DNA of 64,000 nucleotides, from NCBI GenBank assembly GCA_963742795.1, contig CAVUNL010000025.1, forward strand, positions 442,470-506,469, read 5' to 3'. Shown here piece by piece: positions 47,911 through 57,106 of this stretch. How positions within the stretch are numbered: the first letter of the stretch is position 1; every line of letters starts with the position of its first letter. The notes below the pieces were generated by a model, which was not told where the DNA came from, did no database searches, and saw nothing but the letters and a program-made list of their open reading frames with translations. The position numbers and the translations under genes were made by a program. This DNA comes from Palsa-504 sp963742795 (GTDB lineage: Bacteria > Actinomycetota > Actinomycetes > Streptosporangiales > Streptosporangiaceae).

Positions 47911-48050
47911 GACAACTTGTCGTACAGCCACATCTTAAGTGTTCGCAACCTACCGAGCCGCGGCGCCCCTCGTTGTCGAAAATCTATATCTAGTTGTCAC
48001 CGGCCTGAGACAATTGACAGAAGGATCGTACAGTTGTCTATAATGTTGTC
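47911..48050. promoter_or_regulatory. GTTGTC repeat cluster and strong promoter
   Basis: GTTGTC occurs at 47972, 47993, 48033 and 48045, and its inverse GACAAC at 47911, where GACAA-C-TTGTC is palindromic. TTGACA (48014-48019) and TATAAT (48039-48044) give a consensus-like promoter for the plus-strand operon, with a somewhat long 19-bp spacer. Two GTTGTC copies overlap or flank the -10, as a repressor site would. The region is shared with the divergent toroid operon. Confidence 0.55.
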
Positions 48051-48071
48051 GGGGACATCCCCGGAGGTTCC

Positions 48072-48359
48072 ATGGAGACGACGGGCCAGTCCGAGGCCAA
48101 GCTGGACCACAGGTCCGCCGCAACCGCGTCACCTGTCCAGGTTACTCTCCGCAAGCCCCGCCTCTGGCCAGCCAGGATCTTGGTCGGACGAGGCTGCACT
48201 TGCCGACAGGGCCGGGCGGGACGCCACCGCCCCCAGTCTAAGCTGCCCTTCTGCAATTGTCGCGGCCAGGCCACCTCAGGATCCGTGGACCGTCATTCGT
48301 CCACGTCGGTTAGCCGACCGCCGCTACTCCCGGAAGCCGGGGCGAGGTGGGACACTTGA
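48072..48359 (+). CDS. 95-residue protein, first gene of DUF4407 operon
   Basis: ATG 48072 lies 5 nt behind GGAGG and about 28 bp after the TATAAT box. Its TGA overlaps the TTG start of the next gene (TTGA), so it has strong translation signals. The product begins METTGQSEAKLDHRSAATAS and includes four Cys residues in two short motifs (GCTC, FCNC). The second half has an Arg/Ser-rich composition that could reflect a frameshift. No family recognised. Signals are convincing, content less so. Confidence 0.5.
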   Translation: METTGQSEAKLDHRSAATASPVQVTLRKPRLWPARILVGRGCTCRQGRAGRHRPQSKLPFCNCRGQATSGSVDRHSSTSVSRPPLLPEAGARWDT

Positions 48360-48830
48360 ACACTCCTTCTGACCCTGGGTCGGTCAGGGCGCCGACGCGG
48401 AGAGATCCCGCGGATGCATTCGACAAGAGGACGCGGCAGTTCCTGTGGACCATCATCGCGGTTGCGGGCATCGTTGCCCTGACTCATGAGTCGCTGACGG
48501 CCGCGCTGGCGAGCGCGAACCGGGACAGTGCCCTGAAGGCCGCGCATGCGATGCTGACCTGGCCGCTGCCGATGACTCAGCCGATTCTGGCCGGAGTCGC
48601 TGCTTTCGTGCTGCTGGGAATCGCCGTACAGACTAACGGCTGGCGCCAGGTCACCGCGCGGCAGAACCGGCTCGTGCTGGGCTTCGCCATCGCCGCCATC
48701 CTCGGGGCCGGCCCCATGGTGCTTTTCTGCGTGTTGACCGTCGTCGTCTTTCTTCTGGTCATTTCATTCGGGCTGATATTCCTCCTGGTCCTGCTCCTGC
48801 TGCTGATCGTGGCGATGATACGGAGATTAG
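48356..48830 (+). CDS. small membrane protein upstream of DUF4407
   Basis: TTG 48356 follows GAGGTGG at 5 nt. The protein has a polar N-terminus, a helix (FLWTIIAVAGIVALTHESL) and a second (LAGVAAFVLLGIAVQTNGW). A long hydrophobic pair follows (LVLGFAIAAILGAGPMVLFC, VVVFLLVISFGLIFLLVLLL). The frame runs on to 49120 inside the DUF4407 gene, but a TAG in the neighbouring frame at 48828 right at the DUF4407 ribosome site suggests the native end is about 48830 and that one base is missing or added. Four helices; no known family. Confidence 0.6.
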
Positions 48831-48839
48831 GGAGCCGTC

Positions 48840-50477
48840 ATGGCGAGAACATCAGGGCTGAAATCGTCCTGGCTCCGGCGCGTCCTTCTCGTACTAGGCG
48901 GCGCGGACAGCCAGATCCTGGCCAGGGCGCGGGTGGATACCGCCGAGATGACCGGCCGCGGCATCGCCGCGCTGATCCCGGCAGTTTTCGGCGGCCTGGC
49001 CGCGCTGATCTCGTTCCGGTACGCATACTCGCTGCCGACCGCGGCGGCCGCGGCAGCCGGTGCCGGGTGGGCAGTTGTCGTGTTGTGCTTCGACCTGTCA
49101 CTGATGACGGCTGCTCCTGACCGCCGGGGTCCGTCGCGCCTGGTCACGTTCGGGTTGCGGGCGATTGTCAGCGTGCTGGCGGCCTTCACGTTCGCCAGTG
49201 CGATTGTGATGTTCATGTTCGCCCGGGACATCGCCGTCCAGGTGGTCAAGGACCAGCAGACCGACTTGGCCCGCTACAACAGCACGGTGATCGTCCTGGC
49301 GTACGCCACCAAGATCACCGCCGACCAGGACACCATCACCGCCGACCAGGGCCAGATCAACCAGGCTGACCGGACTGTCGCCTCCTGGCAGCAGCAAGTC
49401 GCCAGCGCCACGCAACAGGCGACCTGCGAGGCGCACGGCGTCAGCCGGCTCGCCGGCTGCAGCCAGGGAACCGGCCTAGCCGGGCAGGGACCGGTTTACG
49501 CCGTCCGGCTCGCCGAACTGCACAATGACCAGGCAGCTCTGGCCGGCGCTCAAGCTCAGGCCGCGGCAACCCGAGGCCGCCTGTCGCCGCAGATCGCGTC
49601 AGCTCAGGCAGGCCTGTCCCAGGCCAAGGCGGAAGAGCAGGCCGACTACGCGGCAGCGAAGACCCGCTACGGGCAAGACGACGGGCTGATCGCGCGGTGG
49701 CGGGCCCTGGGCGAGCTCGAGGCCGCCTCGCCGGACATCCGGGCCCAGGTATGGCTCCTGGAGGGCCTCATCATCGCCATTGATCTGGCCGCCGTGATCA
49801 CCAAGATGACGTCGCAGACCCCGTCCTATAACCGGGTGCTCGAAGCGATGCGGAAGAAGGCCGCGCTCCGCGCCGCCATGTCCGAAGAGGACGCCGCCCA
49901 GGTGGTCGAGATCCGCCGCGCCGAGCGCGAGGCACGAGCCGATATCCACCAGGCATGGCTGGACGCGCTGGTGCACGTCGCCGACGCAGCCATAGCCGCC
50001 TGGACCCAGGTCATGCAGTGGCGAATCCGCGCCTGGATGGCCGAGCAGACCGGCGGCCAGCAGCCGGGCACCGCAGACGACGTCAGCGGATGGCAGCCTC
50101 CCCCGCGCCGCAGTGGACAGCGCGGGTCCGGCACACCAGGCGCCATCCCCATCAAGGGATACAGCCTCAGCCGCCTCGTGGACGACATGCGGCCGCATGA
50201 GCAGATGCCGGTAGCGATAGCGCCGCCGCTGAGACGGGTGGCGTGGATAGGCGCCGGCCTGCTGGCCGCGCTGGGCGCCGCGCTGTTCCTCGCCCATACC
50301 GCACACCTGACCGTGGCGGGCGGCTGGCTGGTCCTGCTCGCCCTGACCGCAGCCCTGGCGCTAGCGATCTACAGCCGCGGATTCCGCCGCGGCCCGGCCT
50401 GGGCGCACCGGGCCGCGTTCAGCACGGCCCTGCTGGGCCTGGCCCTGCCCGTCGTCATCGTCCTAGTCAACCTCTAA
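48840..50477 (+). CDS. DUF4407 membrane protein
   Basis: 545 residues starting at ATG 48840 behind GGGAG. The N-terminus (LRRVLLVLGGADSQILARAR) and the following helices near residues 40-60, 65-85 and 100-125 are characteristic of DUF4407. A soluble coiled-coil region (about 130-320) is rich in Gln/Ala (DQDTITADQGQINQADRTVA, QAQAAATRGRLSPQIASAQA). The next helix (VWLLEGLIIAIDLAAVITKM) is also family-typical, followed by a helical cytoplasmic region and two further hydrophobic segments at the C-terminus that most members lack. DUF4407 function is unknown. Part of a co-directional operon. Confidence 0.88.
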   Translation: MARTSGLKSSWLRRVLLVLGGADSQILARARVDTAEMTGRGIAALIPAVFGGLAALISFRYAYSLPTAAAAAAGAGWAVVVLCFDLSLMTAAPDRRGPSRLVTFGLRAIVSVLAAFTFASAIVMFMFARDIAVQVVKDQQTDLARYNSTVIVLAYATKITADQDTITADQGQINQADRTVASWQQQVASATQQATCEAHGVSRLAGCSQGTGLAGQGPVYAVRLAELHNDQAALAGAQAQAAATRGRLSPQIASAQAGLSQAKAEEQADYAAAKTRYGQDDGLIARWRALGELEAASPDIRAQVWLLEGLIIAIDLAAVITKMTSQTPSYNRVLEAMRKKAALRAAMSEEDAAQVVEIRRAEREARADIHQAWLDALVHVADAAIAAWTQVMQWRIRAWMAEQTGGQQPGTADDVSGWQPPPRRSGQRGSGTPGAIPIKGYSLSRLVDDMRPHEQMPVAIAPPLRRVAWIGAGLLAALGAALFLAHTAHLTVAGGWLVLLALTAALALAIYSRGFRRGPAWAHRAAFSTALLGLALPVVIVLVNL

Positions 50478-50500
50478 GACCCCAACCCCGAGGAGCAGAC

Positions 50501-51271
50501 ATGGACACCATCAGCCACCGCCCGACCGCGCGGGCAGCTCTCTACGACGAGGGCGCAGAACCGGCCAGCGGCATCACCGCCCGGACCGCCCGGCGTGCCG
50601 CGACCCTGGAGCGCGGCAGCGCGCGCCTCGTCAACAGCGCCAGCCGGGCCGGCGTGGACATCACCTACCTCGACATCGCACCGCTGTTCGACGAACCCTG
50701 GGCCTACGCCGGGTCTCAGACAGACTGGATCATCGGCCCCGCAGCTGACCGCAGCGACGCAATCGTCCCTGCGGGCGAGAGGGAACGGCTACGGCGCCTG
50801 ATCCACGCCGGCATCGACTTCCCCCTGATCTACGTGGCCCACGAAGTCCCCAAGGGCCGACTGGCCATCCCCGCCGACACCGCGACCTCGGCAGGCTCAC
50901 AGCCGGTCACCCTCCGCCAGGAAGTGGCCGCCGCAGCGGTCGGCCCAGTCCCACCCCCCGCCGGTACGACCGCTCTGGCAGACCGGCTCGGCCGCAGCTC
51001 ACAGCGCCTGCTGACCATGCTCCGCACCGCGGCGCCCATCGCCGCGGGAATCGTCGCCGCGCCAGTCCTGATCGCGAGCGCGCCCTTTGTGCTCGCGGGC
51101 GTCGCCGTCACCGCGTTCGCCGTCGGCCTGGATCCTATCGTTTTCGGCGTCATCCCAGCCGGCCCCGCAACACCCGGGCAGCCCGCGGCCTGGTACATCC
51201 TCGCCCGGTGGGAGTGGCCCGAGGCCTCCGATCAGCGCCATCACCAGCCGAGCGCAAGCAGCTCAATCTGA
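50501..51271 (+). CDS. hypothetical membrane-associated protein, operon end
   Basis: 256 residues from ATG 50501, 23 bp after the DUF4407 stop, with GAGGAG as ribosome site. The N-terminal half is soluble (GVDITYLDIAPLFDEPWAYA, LRRLIHAGIDFPLIYVAHEV). The C-terminal part has a hydrophobic hairpin (APIAAGIVAAPVLIASAPFV, LAGVAVTAFAVGLDPIVFGV) and ends AAWYILARWEWPE plus a polar tail. I do not recognise it, but its tight spacing to DUF4407 and the shared terminator argue for a joint role at the membrane. Confidence 0.7.
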   Translation: MDTISHRPTARAALYDEGAEPASGITARTARRAATLERGSARLVNSASRAGVDITYLDIAPLFDEPWAYAGSQTDWIIGPAADRSDAIVPAGERERLRRLIHAGIDFPLIYVAHEVPKGRLAIPADTATSAGSQPVTLRQEVAAAAVGPVPPPAGTTALADRLGRSSQRLLTMLRTAAPIAAGIVAAPVLIASAPFVLAGVAVTAFAVGLDPIVFGVIPAGPATPGQPAAWYILARWEWPEASDQRHHQPSASSSI

Positions 51272-51303
51272 AAGCTGCACCGACCCAAGTCCGAGCAGAG
51301 GTA

Positions 51304-51338
51304 ATGTCCGCTTCCCGCGGGGGAAGCGGACATCCTTT
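51304..51338. terminator. rho-independent terminator
   Basis: ATGTCCGCTTCCC (51304-51316) pairs perfectly with GGGAAGCGGACAT (51321-51333) around a GCGG loop, followed by CCTTTTT. A 13-bp stem with T tract, between the DUF4407 operon and the converging recombinase gene. One of the clearest signals in the window. Confidence 0.9.
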
Positions 51339-51386
51339 TTCTGAAGTCGGTTCGGGGCGCGGCTCCCACCTTGTCGACCGAATTCT

Positions 51387-52295
51387 CTACCGCCGCGCCG
51401 GGTCGCGCTCGGCCTGGTGGCGCTGGAGCGCCTCAGCGCTCACTTTCGCGTAACTAACCAGCGACCTAACCGAGATATGGCCGCTCCTGGCCATCAGCAT
51501 GGGCGTCCCGGTCCCGTCCTCAGCGTCGTGAGTGAGCGCCGAATGCCGAAGCTCGTGCAGCGTCGCCCCGCCGGAGGCCGCAGAAAACAGGGCCGCCGCC
51601 TGCTGGTAGCTCAGCGGGGCCCGGCCTGACGGGTCAAGGTCGGCAGCGGGCAATTGCACCCGCGCCCTCCGCTCCGTGACGAACACCTGGCCGGACTTGC
51701 GGCCCTTAAGCAGCCGCGGCAGGAAACGGGCGGTGCCGGTCTGCCAGACGACGACGTCGATCGCGCCGCCCTTACGGCGCACGCAGGCCCGGCGGTTAAG
51801 CAAGTCGACGTCCTCAACATTCAGCGCGAGCACCTCGGCCGACCTCGCAGCCGTCTCATACAGCAAGCGCCAGAGGGTGCGCTCGCGGAGGCTGATGTCC
51901 TCACGGGTGAGCAGGGCTTCTACCTCAGACCGGGAGAGCGCCTGGGCGCGGTCTGGCCGCGGCTTGCGGCGCCTCAGCATCCGCGACGGGTTAGCTGTGA
52001 TCCAGCCCTGCCGCTGCCAGTAGCCCGCGGCCGAGCGGATGGCATCAAGGGACACGTTCCATGTGGACGGCGCACGGTCAGCCCACTGGGCGCCGAACCA
52101 GGCGGCGAACCGCTCCGCATCGGTGTCCAGGCTCGACTCGCTGCCGAACTCGGTCACGACCCAGCGGAGGATGCGGCCGTAAGTACGGCGGGTGCTGGCC
52201 TGCTCGGCGCCGCGCAAGGTAGCGAGGTAGGCATCGACGGCCTGGCCCAGGGTGACGTCACCGTCCGCCGAGGCGATGGAGCGGATCGTTGCCAT
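51387..52295 (-). CDS. tyrosine recombinase/integrase
   Basis: This 302-residue phage-type integrase has a core-binding domain at about 15-100 (TLGQAVDAYLATLRGAEQAS, STWNVSLDAIRSAAGYW). The catalytic domain contains the first Arg in ETAARSAEVLALNVEDVDL, Lys in RRKGG, the HELRHSALTH box, the SGH motif and the active Tyr in LVSYAKVS. All catalytic positions appear present, so it is probably active. It reads leftward into the island; about 65 bp upstream of its start lies the right copy of the ~97-bp repeat found also at 19830. This is the expected geometry for an integrase next to its recombination site. Confidence 0.88.
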   Translation of the reverse strand: MATIRSIASADGDVTLGQAVDAYLATLRGAEQASTRRTYGRILRWVVTEFGSESSLDTDAERFAAWFGAQWADRAPSTWNVSLDAIRSAAGYWQRQGWITANPSRMLRRRKPRPDRAQALSRSEVEALLTREDISLRERTLWRLLYETAARSAEVLALNVEDVDLLNRRACVRRKGGAIDVVVWQTGTARFLPRLLKGRKSGQVFVTERRARVQLPAADLDPSGRAPLSYQQAAALFSAASGGATLHELRHSALTHDAEDGTGTPMLMARSGHISVRSLVSYAKVSAEALQRHQAERDPARR

Positions 52296-52360
52296 GCAGG
52301 CATTCCCGTAGTGTCGCCTGATGTCGCCCGGCGTGGCCTGGCGTGCCGTTCAGCTGCGGC

Positions 52361-52456
52361 GATAATGGCTGGACGTGGCCCGACGTGGCCCTGTGCCTGT
52401 GGTCGTTGGCTCCCAGTTTGGCTCCCAGAGTCTCGTAGCAACGCTAATGTTCGAAT
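52361..52456 (+). repeat. right copy of ~97-bp dispersed direct repeat
   Basis: Matches 19830-19926 in direct orientation, with a few substitutions and two one-base gaps by eye. Positioned just upstream of the integrase start and immediately before an XRE-antitoxin fragment. Possible att site. Confidence 0.75.
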
Positions 52457-52478
52457 GCTCATAGCCGGAGGCCGACCC

Positions 52479-52640
52479 GTGAGCGTCGCCTGGGTATCCC
52501 AGATCGAACACGGCGAGGTCACCTCCTTTGAGGTCATCGCCCGCTACGTCGAGGCCCTTGGAGGCCGACTGGACCTCGTCGCCGATTTCGGCGATAGGAC
52601 CGTCCGACTGCCCGTCAGCGACACCCCCACCGCCGCATGA
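52479..52640 (+). pseudogene. XRE-family antitoxin, C-terminal fragment
   Basis: The 53 codons from GTG 52479 (preceded by GGAGG at 7 nt) encode WVSQIEHGEVTSFEVIARYV and EALGGRLDLVADFGDRTVRL. This is the recognition helix end and C-terminus of HigA-like XRE antitoxins, which are normally about 100 residues. The first helices are missing, apparently replaced at the boundary with the repeat. No toxin gene is next to it. Confidence 0.7.
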
Positions 52641-53284
52641 CAGCAACCACACGGGGCAGCCTCCGCCTCGCACGGGCAGGCTGAGCTGGCGCGGTTGCGA
52701 CTCCGCCTTCCCGCCAGGAACTACGCACAGACAAACCGATCACGGTCCTGGCACATGTCGAACCCACGTAACGGCCGCCCGGGACGGCCACCTGGCCAGC
52801 GTGGCGACTGCCTGACGCCATGCCGAACTGGATGAACTAAGTGCGCCTACGGGCACGGCCGTCGGCCGACCAACGTCCGAATCTGCCGATGTGAGGGCGT
52901 CGCCTATAGCCGCATTAATGCATAGCCATGCATAATCTTCCACGATTCAGCCAGCACCCTTACATCGCAGCGGTAATTGCTGCGCAACCTTTTCATGGAG
53001 ACGCATAGAGCCAGATCGCCGAAACTTTTCTATCCGGCGAAAATGGCTGCAACAGAGCATATGAGCTCAGACTATCTGGTTCTGCGTGTCTTCGGCGCCG
53101 CCGCCTGATGCCGATTACTGTGGCTGGCGTTCGGCAGGCCGGCAGGCTTCCGGCATGGCCCTGTGGGCGAGGCTGTAACGGGGCCCGCGCTCGCTGTCCG
53201 CGTTCATAGCAGTAGGGGCAGGACGCCGGTGGCATGGTCGCCAGTGGCTTGTACTGCGGGCTTCCTGGCCTTCAGACCGCCGTG
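52641..53284. other. 644-bp gap, AT-richer, no clear gene
   Basis: The section 52890-53070 is notably AT-richer than the flanks (for example TTAATGCATAGCCATGCATAA, read as several overlapping ATGCAT words). No recognised coding sequence. Confidence 0.4.
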
Positions 53285-54871
53285 CTATGCGTGGCGGCGT
53301 TTGCGGGCGAGCGCGGCCAGGCCGGCGCTGGCGGCGAACGCGCCGACCAGCGGGAGCCAGCGCCGGGAGGTCGGCTGCGCGGCCGGGGGCGGGGTCGGCT
53401 GTTCACGCAGCCGGGCGATCGTTTCTGGCAGCAGGGCGGGCAGTTCAGCGGCGAGGTCGAGGTATTCGAAGCGGTAACGCTGCCAGTGCTGTTGCAGCGC
53501 CTGAGGGCTGGGCCGCAGGATGTGCCGCAGCTCGGGCAGCAGCGGGCGGGCGAGCTCGGCGAGGTTGAGCTGCGGGTCGACGATCATCGCGGTCGCTTCG
53601 AGGTTGACCAGGGCGCGTGCGAGCAGCATCAGCCCGCGCGGGAAGATGATCCCGTGACGTGCTCCCAGCGCGAGCTGGGACAGCAGGAGGCGGGCGAGCG
53701 AGAAGTCAGCGGCGTTCATGCCGTACCAGTCCTCGACGGTGTCGGCGAGCGCGGAGCGGAAGCCGTCCGGGTCGGCACCGGGCAGGAATTGTGACAGGCG
53801 CAGGAGCTGGCCGCCGACTGCCTCGTAGTCGCCGTCGGCGAGCGCCCAGAAGATGAAGGCCATCCGCCGCCGCTCGCTGGGGTCAAGCCGCCCGAACATG
53901 CCGAAATCGACGAAGCCGACCCGGTCACCGGGCAAGAACAGCACGTTGCCCGGGTGGGGATCGGCATGGAACAGCCCGAACTGGAAGATCTGGCGCAGCA
54001 TCGCCGCGGCGCCAGCCCGCAGGACCGCTTCGGGGTTGATGCCGGCCCGCCGCAAGTCCGCAGCAGGCTCGGGTGCCAGCCCGGCCAGGAACTCGGTCGT
54101 CAGCACGCGCTCGGAGCTCCGGTCGCTGATGACCGCGGGGATCACGATCCGGTCATCCCCGGCGAGCAGCTGCCGCAGCCGCTCAGCGGTGCGCGCCTCG
54201 CGCCGGAAGTCGAGCTCGCGCCGGGTGTACTGGGCTAGCTCGGCCACCGCCTCCGATGGCCTGAAGGCAACTGCGCCCGGCTGGTGCCGCTCAAAGCGGC
54301 GGGCCAGCGTGGCGAGCAGCGCAAGATCCCGGTCGACCTGCACCGTGATCCCGGGGCGCTGCACCTTCACCGCCACCTGGCGGCCATCGAACAGCCGCGC
54401 CCGGTGCACCTGAGCCAGCGACGCCGCGGCGAACGGATCCCGGTCAAAATCGGCGTACAGCGCGCCGAGCGGCGCACCGAGCTCGGCCTCGACGATGGCC
54501 ACCGCCTCGGCCGCCGGGAAGGGTGCGACGTGGGCTTGCAGGCTACGCAACGCCTCGGCGTATTCCAGCGGAACATAGTCCGGCCGCAGCGCGAGCATCT
54601 GCCCCGCCTTGACGAACGTCGGCCCGAGCCGCTCAAGCGTCAGCCGCAGCCGCTCGGGCAGCGGAACATCGGCCGCCACCTGGGGCGGGCACCTCGTACC
54701 CGACCCGAACGAGGAGATCAGGCGACGGGGGGACACCCACCCGCTCAGGCCCAGCGCCTGGACGAGCCAGTCGAAGCCGCTCGCGGACAAGATGGTGGCG
54801 ATCTCCACGGCGCGCGCCAGCTGCGCGGCGACCGCACGGGGGCCGCCACCGAACCCATTACCCGTCTTCAC
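53285..54871 (-). CDS. ABC1/UbiB (AarF) family atypical kinase
   Basis: This 528-residue atypical kinase has family signatures GPTFVKAGQMLALRPDYVP (KxGQ helix), AAASLAQVHRARLFDGRQVA (Ala-rich loop), VAVKVQRPG (Lys), FHADPHPGNVLFLPGDR (catalytic loop) and FVDFGMFGRL (DFG). The C-terminus carries a hydrophobic anchor (WLPLVGAFAASAGLAALARK). UbiB-type proteins support isoprenoid-quinone or lipid homeostasis through ATPase activity at the membrane. Single gene; all catalytic residues visible. Confidence 0.92.
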   Translation of the reverse strand: MKTGNGFGGGPRAVAAQLARAVEIATILSASGFDWLVQALGLSGWVSPRRLISSFGSGTRCPPQVAADVPLPERLRLTLERLGPTFVKAGQMLALRPDYVPLEYAEALRSLQAHVAPFPAAEAVAIVEAELGAPLGALYADFDRDPFAAASLAQVHRARLFDGRQVAVKVQRPGITVQVDRDLALLATLARRFERHQPGAVAFRPSEAVAELAQYTRRELDFRREARTAERLRQLLAGDDRIVIPAVISDRSSERVLTTEFLAGLAPEPAADLRRAGINPEAVLRAGAAAMLRQIFQFGLFHADPHPGNVLFLPGDRVGFVDFGMFGRLDPSERRRMAFIFWALADGDYEAVGGQLLRLSQFLPGADPDGFRSALADTVEDWYGMNAADFSLARLLLSQLALGARHGIIFPRGLMLLARALVNLEATAMIVDPQLNLAELARPLLPELRHILRPSPQALQQHWQRYRFEYLDLAAELPALLPETIARLREQPTPPPAAQPTSRRWLPLVGAFAASAGLAALARKRRHA

Positions 54872-55569
54872 TGCACCTCCTGCCCCAGTCCCGGCACAGC
54901 CTTGTTCCCGTCACCGGGCATGCGCGCCCCCAGCAGCCGGCTCGGACCCGTATCCTCGCACCAGCTGCGGCCACGCCTCGCCATGCTCGCCTTGCCCTCC
55001 TGACATGCCAGGCAAGACGAGGATGTTGCCTCGAGCATTACGGTAACTCGGCGGTCACTGCCGACATACCTGGCACCGCATGGCGCCCACAGCACGTCAT
55101 CATCGTCGCTCCCCGCTCATGCCGCGATCGTAGGCGGAAGGCAAGAGACAAGGAGCAGGCGATTTACTCTTCTGCCGCGATGATGGGTCCTGTCCGGGTG
55201 GGAGGTCGGGTTCAATCGGGCGGGCAGGGTCCGCTTGGAAGTGTTTCGCGCTGTCTTTGATCGCGGGCCGCGCATCGGGGACCCGGCCTGTATCTGGCAG
55301 GGGAGCGGCGGCTCTGTATCAGTGGAGGGGGACACGCGGATGGTACTCGCGTGGTAAGCCCGGCCCGGGAGTCGGCCGAGTCGCCCGCCGGAGCGCTACG
55401 TGGCCCGGGCGCGATGATGGCGACCGGCGCCGCAGGCCAGCTCTGGGCCGGGCGGTGGTACCCGGTGGCCGCACGAACGGCCGGGCCGGGAAACCAGGTT
55501 GACGTGGTGAGTAATCAGTATGTGTAGTTGGCGGACCTGGACCCGGCAACGGACGGCAGGGGGCGGGAG
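54872..55569. other. 698-bp gap, nothing recognised
   Basis: No conserved protein or RNA seen; open frames are antisense-like. Contains the upstream region of the ABC1 kinase at its left end. Confidence 0.35.
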
Positions 55570-55790
55570 ATGGATGAGACATGTGATCGGTGCGGGCCCG
55601 CGGCCGGCGCGGCGTACCGGGTAGACCGGGTCAACCGGGCTGGCGAGCTTTACCTGTGCGGGCATTGCGCAGCCGGCAATGGCGGGCGCTGTCCGTTCAG
55701 GGCTGGATCTTCTGGCCGCTTGGCGTGCGTGCCTTGGCACCGCAGGCCAGTGCTGCGTCAGGTGCCGGCCCGGTCCAGGAGGCGGCGTAG
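55570..55790 (+). pseudogene. DUF7455-like zinc-ribbon protein, frameshifted
   Basis: From ATG 55570 the frame gives MDETCDRCGPAAGAAYRVDR and GELYLCGHCA, i.e. two CxxC pairs of a small zinc-ribbon protein found across actinobacteria (DUF7455-like). After the second pair the frame shifts near 55680, and the other frame continues RALSVQGWIFWPLGVRALAP to a stop at 55790. The expected protein is about 70 residues. One indel separates it into two frames. Confidence 0.65.
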
Positions 55791-56803
55791 GCGTTGGCGC
55801 AGTACGTGGTTGCGGGCGGCAGATGACCGGTCGGCGGATCATGCTGCCTGGCCCGTGTCGGCTAGCGTGATCGGTGCCGTCGAGCGCGAGGTATCGCAGA
55901 GCGCTGGACCGGGATGCGCTGTACCCCAGGAGAGGCCCGCCTGGCATCGGCGATCTTGGCATTATCGGCCCGCAGTGCACCATCACCAGCGGCCGGTATG
56001 CGAGCACCCAGGGACCTTGATGATTGGCGCCCTCTAACGCTCGATGATGCGGCCGGGCTCTCGATCGCGGGCATGATTGCCGGCCAGATGATTTACTGCC
56101 GATCATGCTGGCCCGCTCCTTGTGACCGGCACCGTAGGTCTCGTCGATGGAGAAGTACCGCACCGCGGTGAACCGGGCTTTTATATGGTTTAACACGGCA
56201 ACCCCGTCGAGGTCAGGCAGGTAAAGGCGCTATAGCAGTATTACTCGCCAGGTTCTCAGCGAGATTCAGCTTCACGCCTCTTTGCCCCAACACGCACGGA
56301 GGCCGCAGATAATTGCGGCTTCGAGCTGCGTGCGCCTATTCGTAGCGCCTCATCTGCTCGCACTCTTCTGCCGCGGACAGGGTCGTGCCCACGGGCACGG
56401 CACGAGACCTTGGCCATGCTCACGTAGTCAGTCGGCAGCCGCGAACTCTGCCAGCCGAGGACGAAGGCTGACGAAAAGGCGGTCACGGAGAGTAACCTGC
56501 GTCTTAGCGTGCCCGCTCAAGTAACCGCCGTTCGGCGCGGCTGCAGCGTATGCCACGATCGCCAACCGAGCTGTACCGAACATGCCGATCTGCGCGCACG
56601 AGAAGCGCGAATGGCCAGCCGAAGAAACCGCGCCTATTCGCGCTAGGGTGATTTGCATTCCGCTTGGCCGTCACGGCCGGTCGTCGTTCCCCGGTGCCAG
56701 CTGTCGTGGGCACGTCGTGTGCGCCTCAGGCCATGGACAGCCGCGGGCTCGTCTGACGTTGGCGGGCCCGCCGATGCGAGCCTGGTGTGGCAAGCTGGGG
56801 CCG
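55791..56803. other. 1-kb gap with a dispersed repeat, no clear gene
   Basis: No gene recognised. Contains the 130-bp repeat copy at 56368-56497. The frames of both neighbours are open into this region but lose protein character. Confidence 0.35.
56368..56497. repeat. ~130-bp dispersed repeat, copy 1
   Basis: Similar in direct orientation to 63236-63366. On the minus strand both copies encode a shared C-terminal peptide (LRPRLAEFAAAD-stop here, LRPRLAGFAAAD-stop there), followed by MAKVS in the downstream sequence. Probably two decayed copies of one gene end plus intergenic DNA. Confidence 0.6.
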
Positions 56804-57106
56804 GTGAAGGTGGTCTTCGACGCCGAACTGTGGCTGTGGGACGCCCGGCGCACCGATACCTGGGTCTTTGTTAGCCTCCCGGCGAGCCAGTCCGAGGAGA
56901 TCCGCGACCTGGTCGGCGGGCTGCGCTGCGGTTTCGGTTCAGTCCGGGTGCGGGTCACGATCGGGAGCAGTACGTGGGTGACGTCCATCTTCCCGGGCAG
57001 CCAGGCCGGCTACGTACTTCCGGTCAAGCGGCCGGTCCTCGTCGCGGAGGCCCTCGACGTCGGAGACGTGGCGACGGTAACTGTGGAACTCGTCGACTTC
57101 ACTTAG
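56804..57106 (+). CDS. DUF1905 protein
   Basis: 100 residues from GTG 56804: KVVFDAELWLWDARRTDTW, VFVSLPASQSEEIRDLVG, GFGSVRVRVTIGSSTWVTSI and GDVATVTVELVDF. This is the typical DUF1905 beta-barrel domain, unknown function, often paired or fused with YdeI/OmdA-like domains. The frame is open upstream to 56582 but that part is not conserved. Complete. Confidence 0.82.
   Translation: MKVVFDAELWLWDARRTDTWVFVSLPASQSEEIRDLVGGLRCGFGSVRVRVTIGSSTWVTSIFPGSQAGYVLPVKRPVLVAEALDVGDVATVTVELVDFT

Noticed and set aside
19830..52456. conjugative element or prophage
   Set aside because: No relaxase, type IV secretion, FtsK-like transfer, capsid, portal or terminase genes occur between the repeats; only a recombinase is present.
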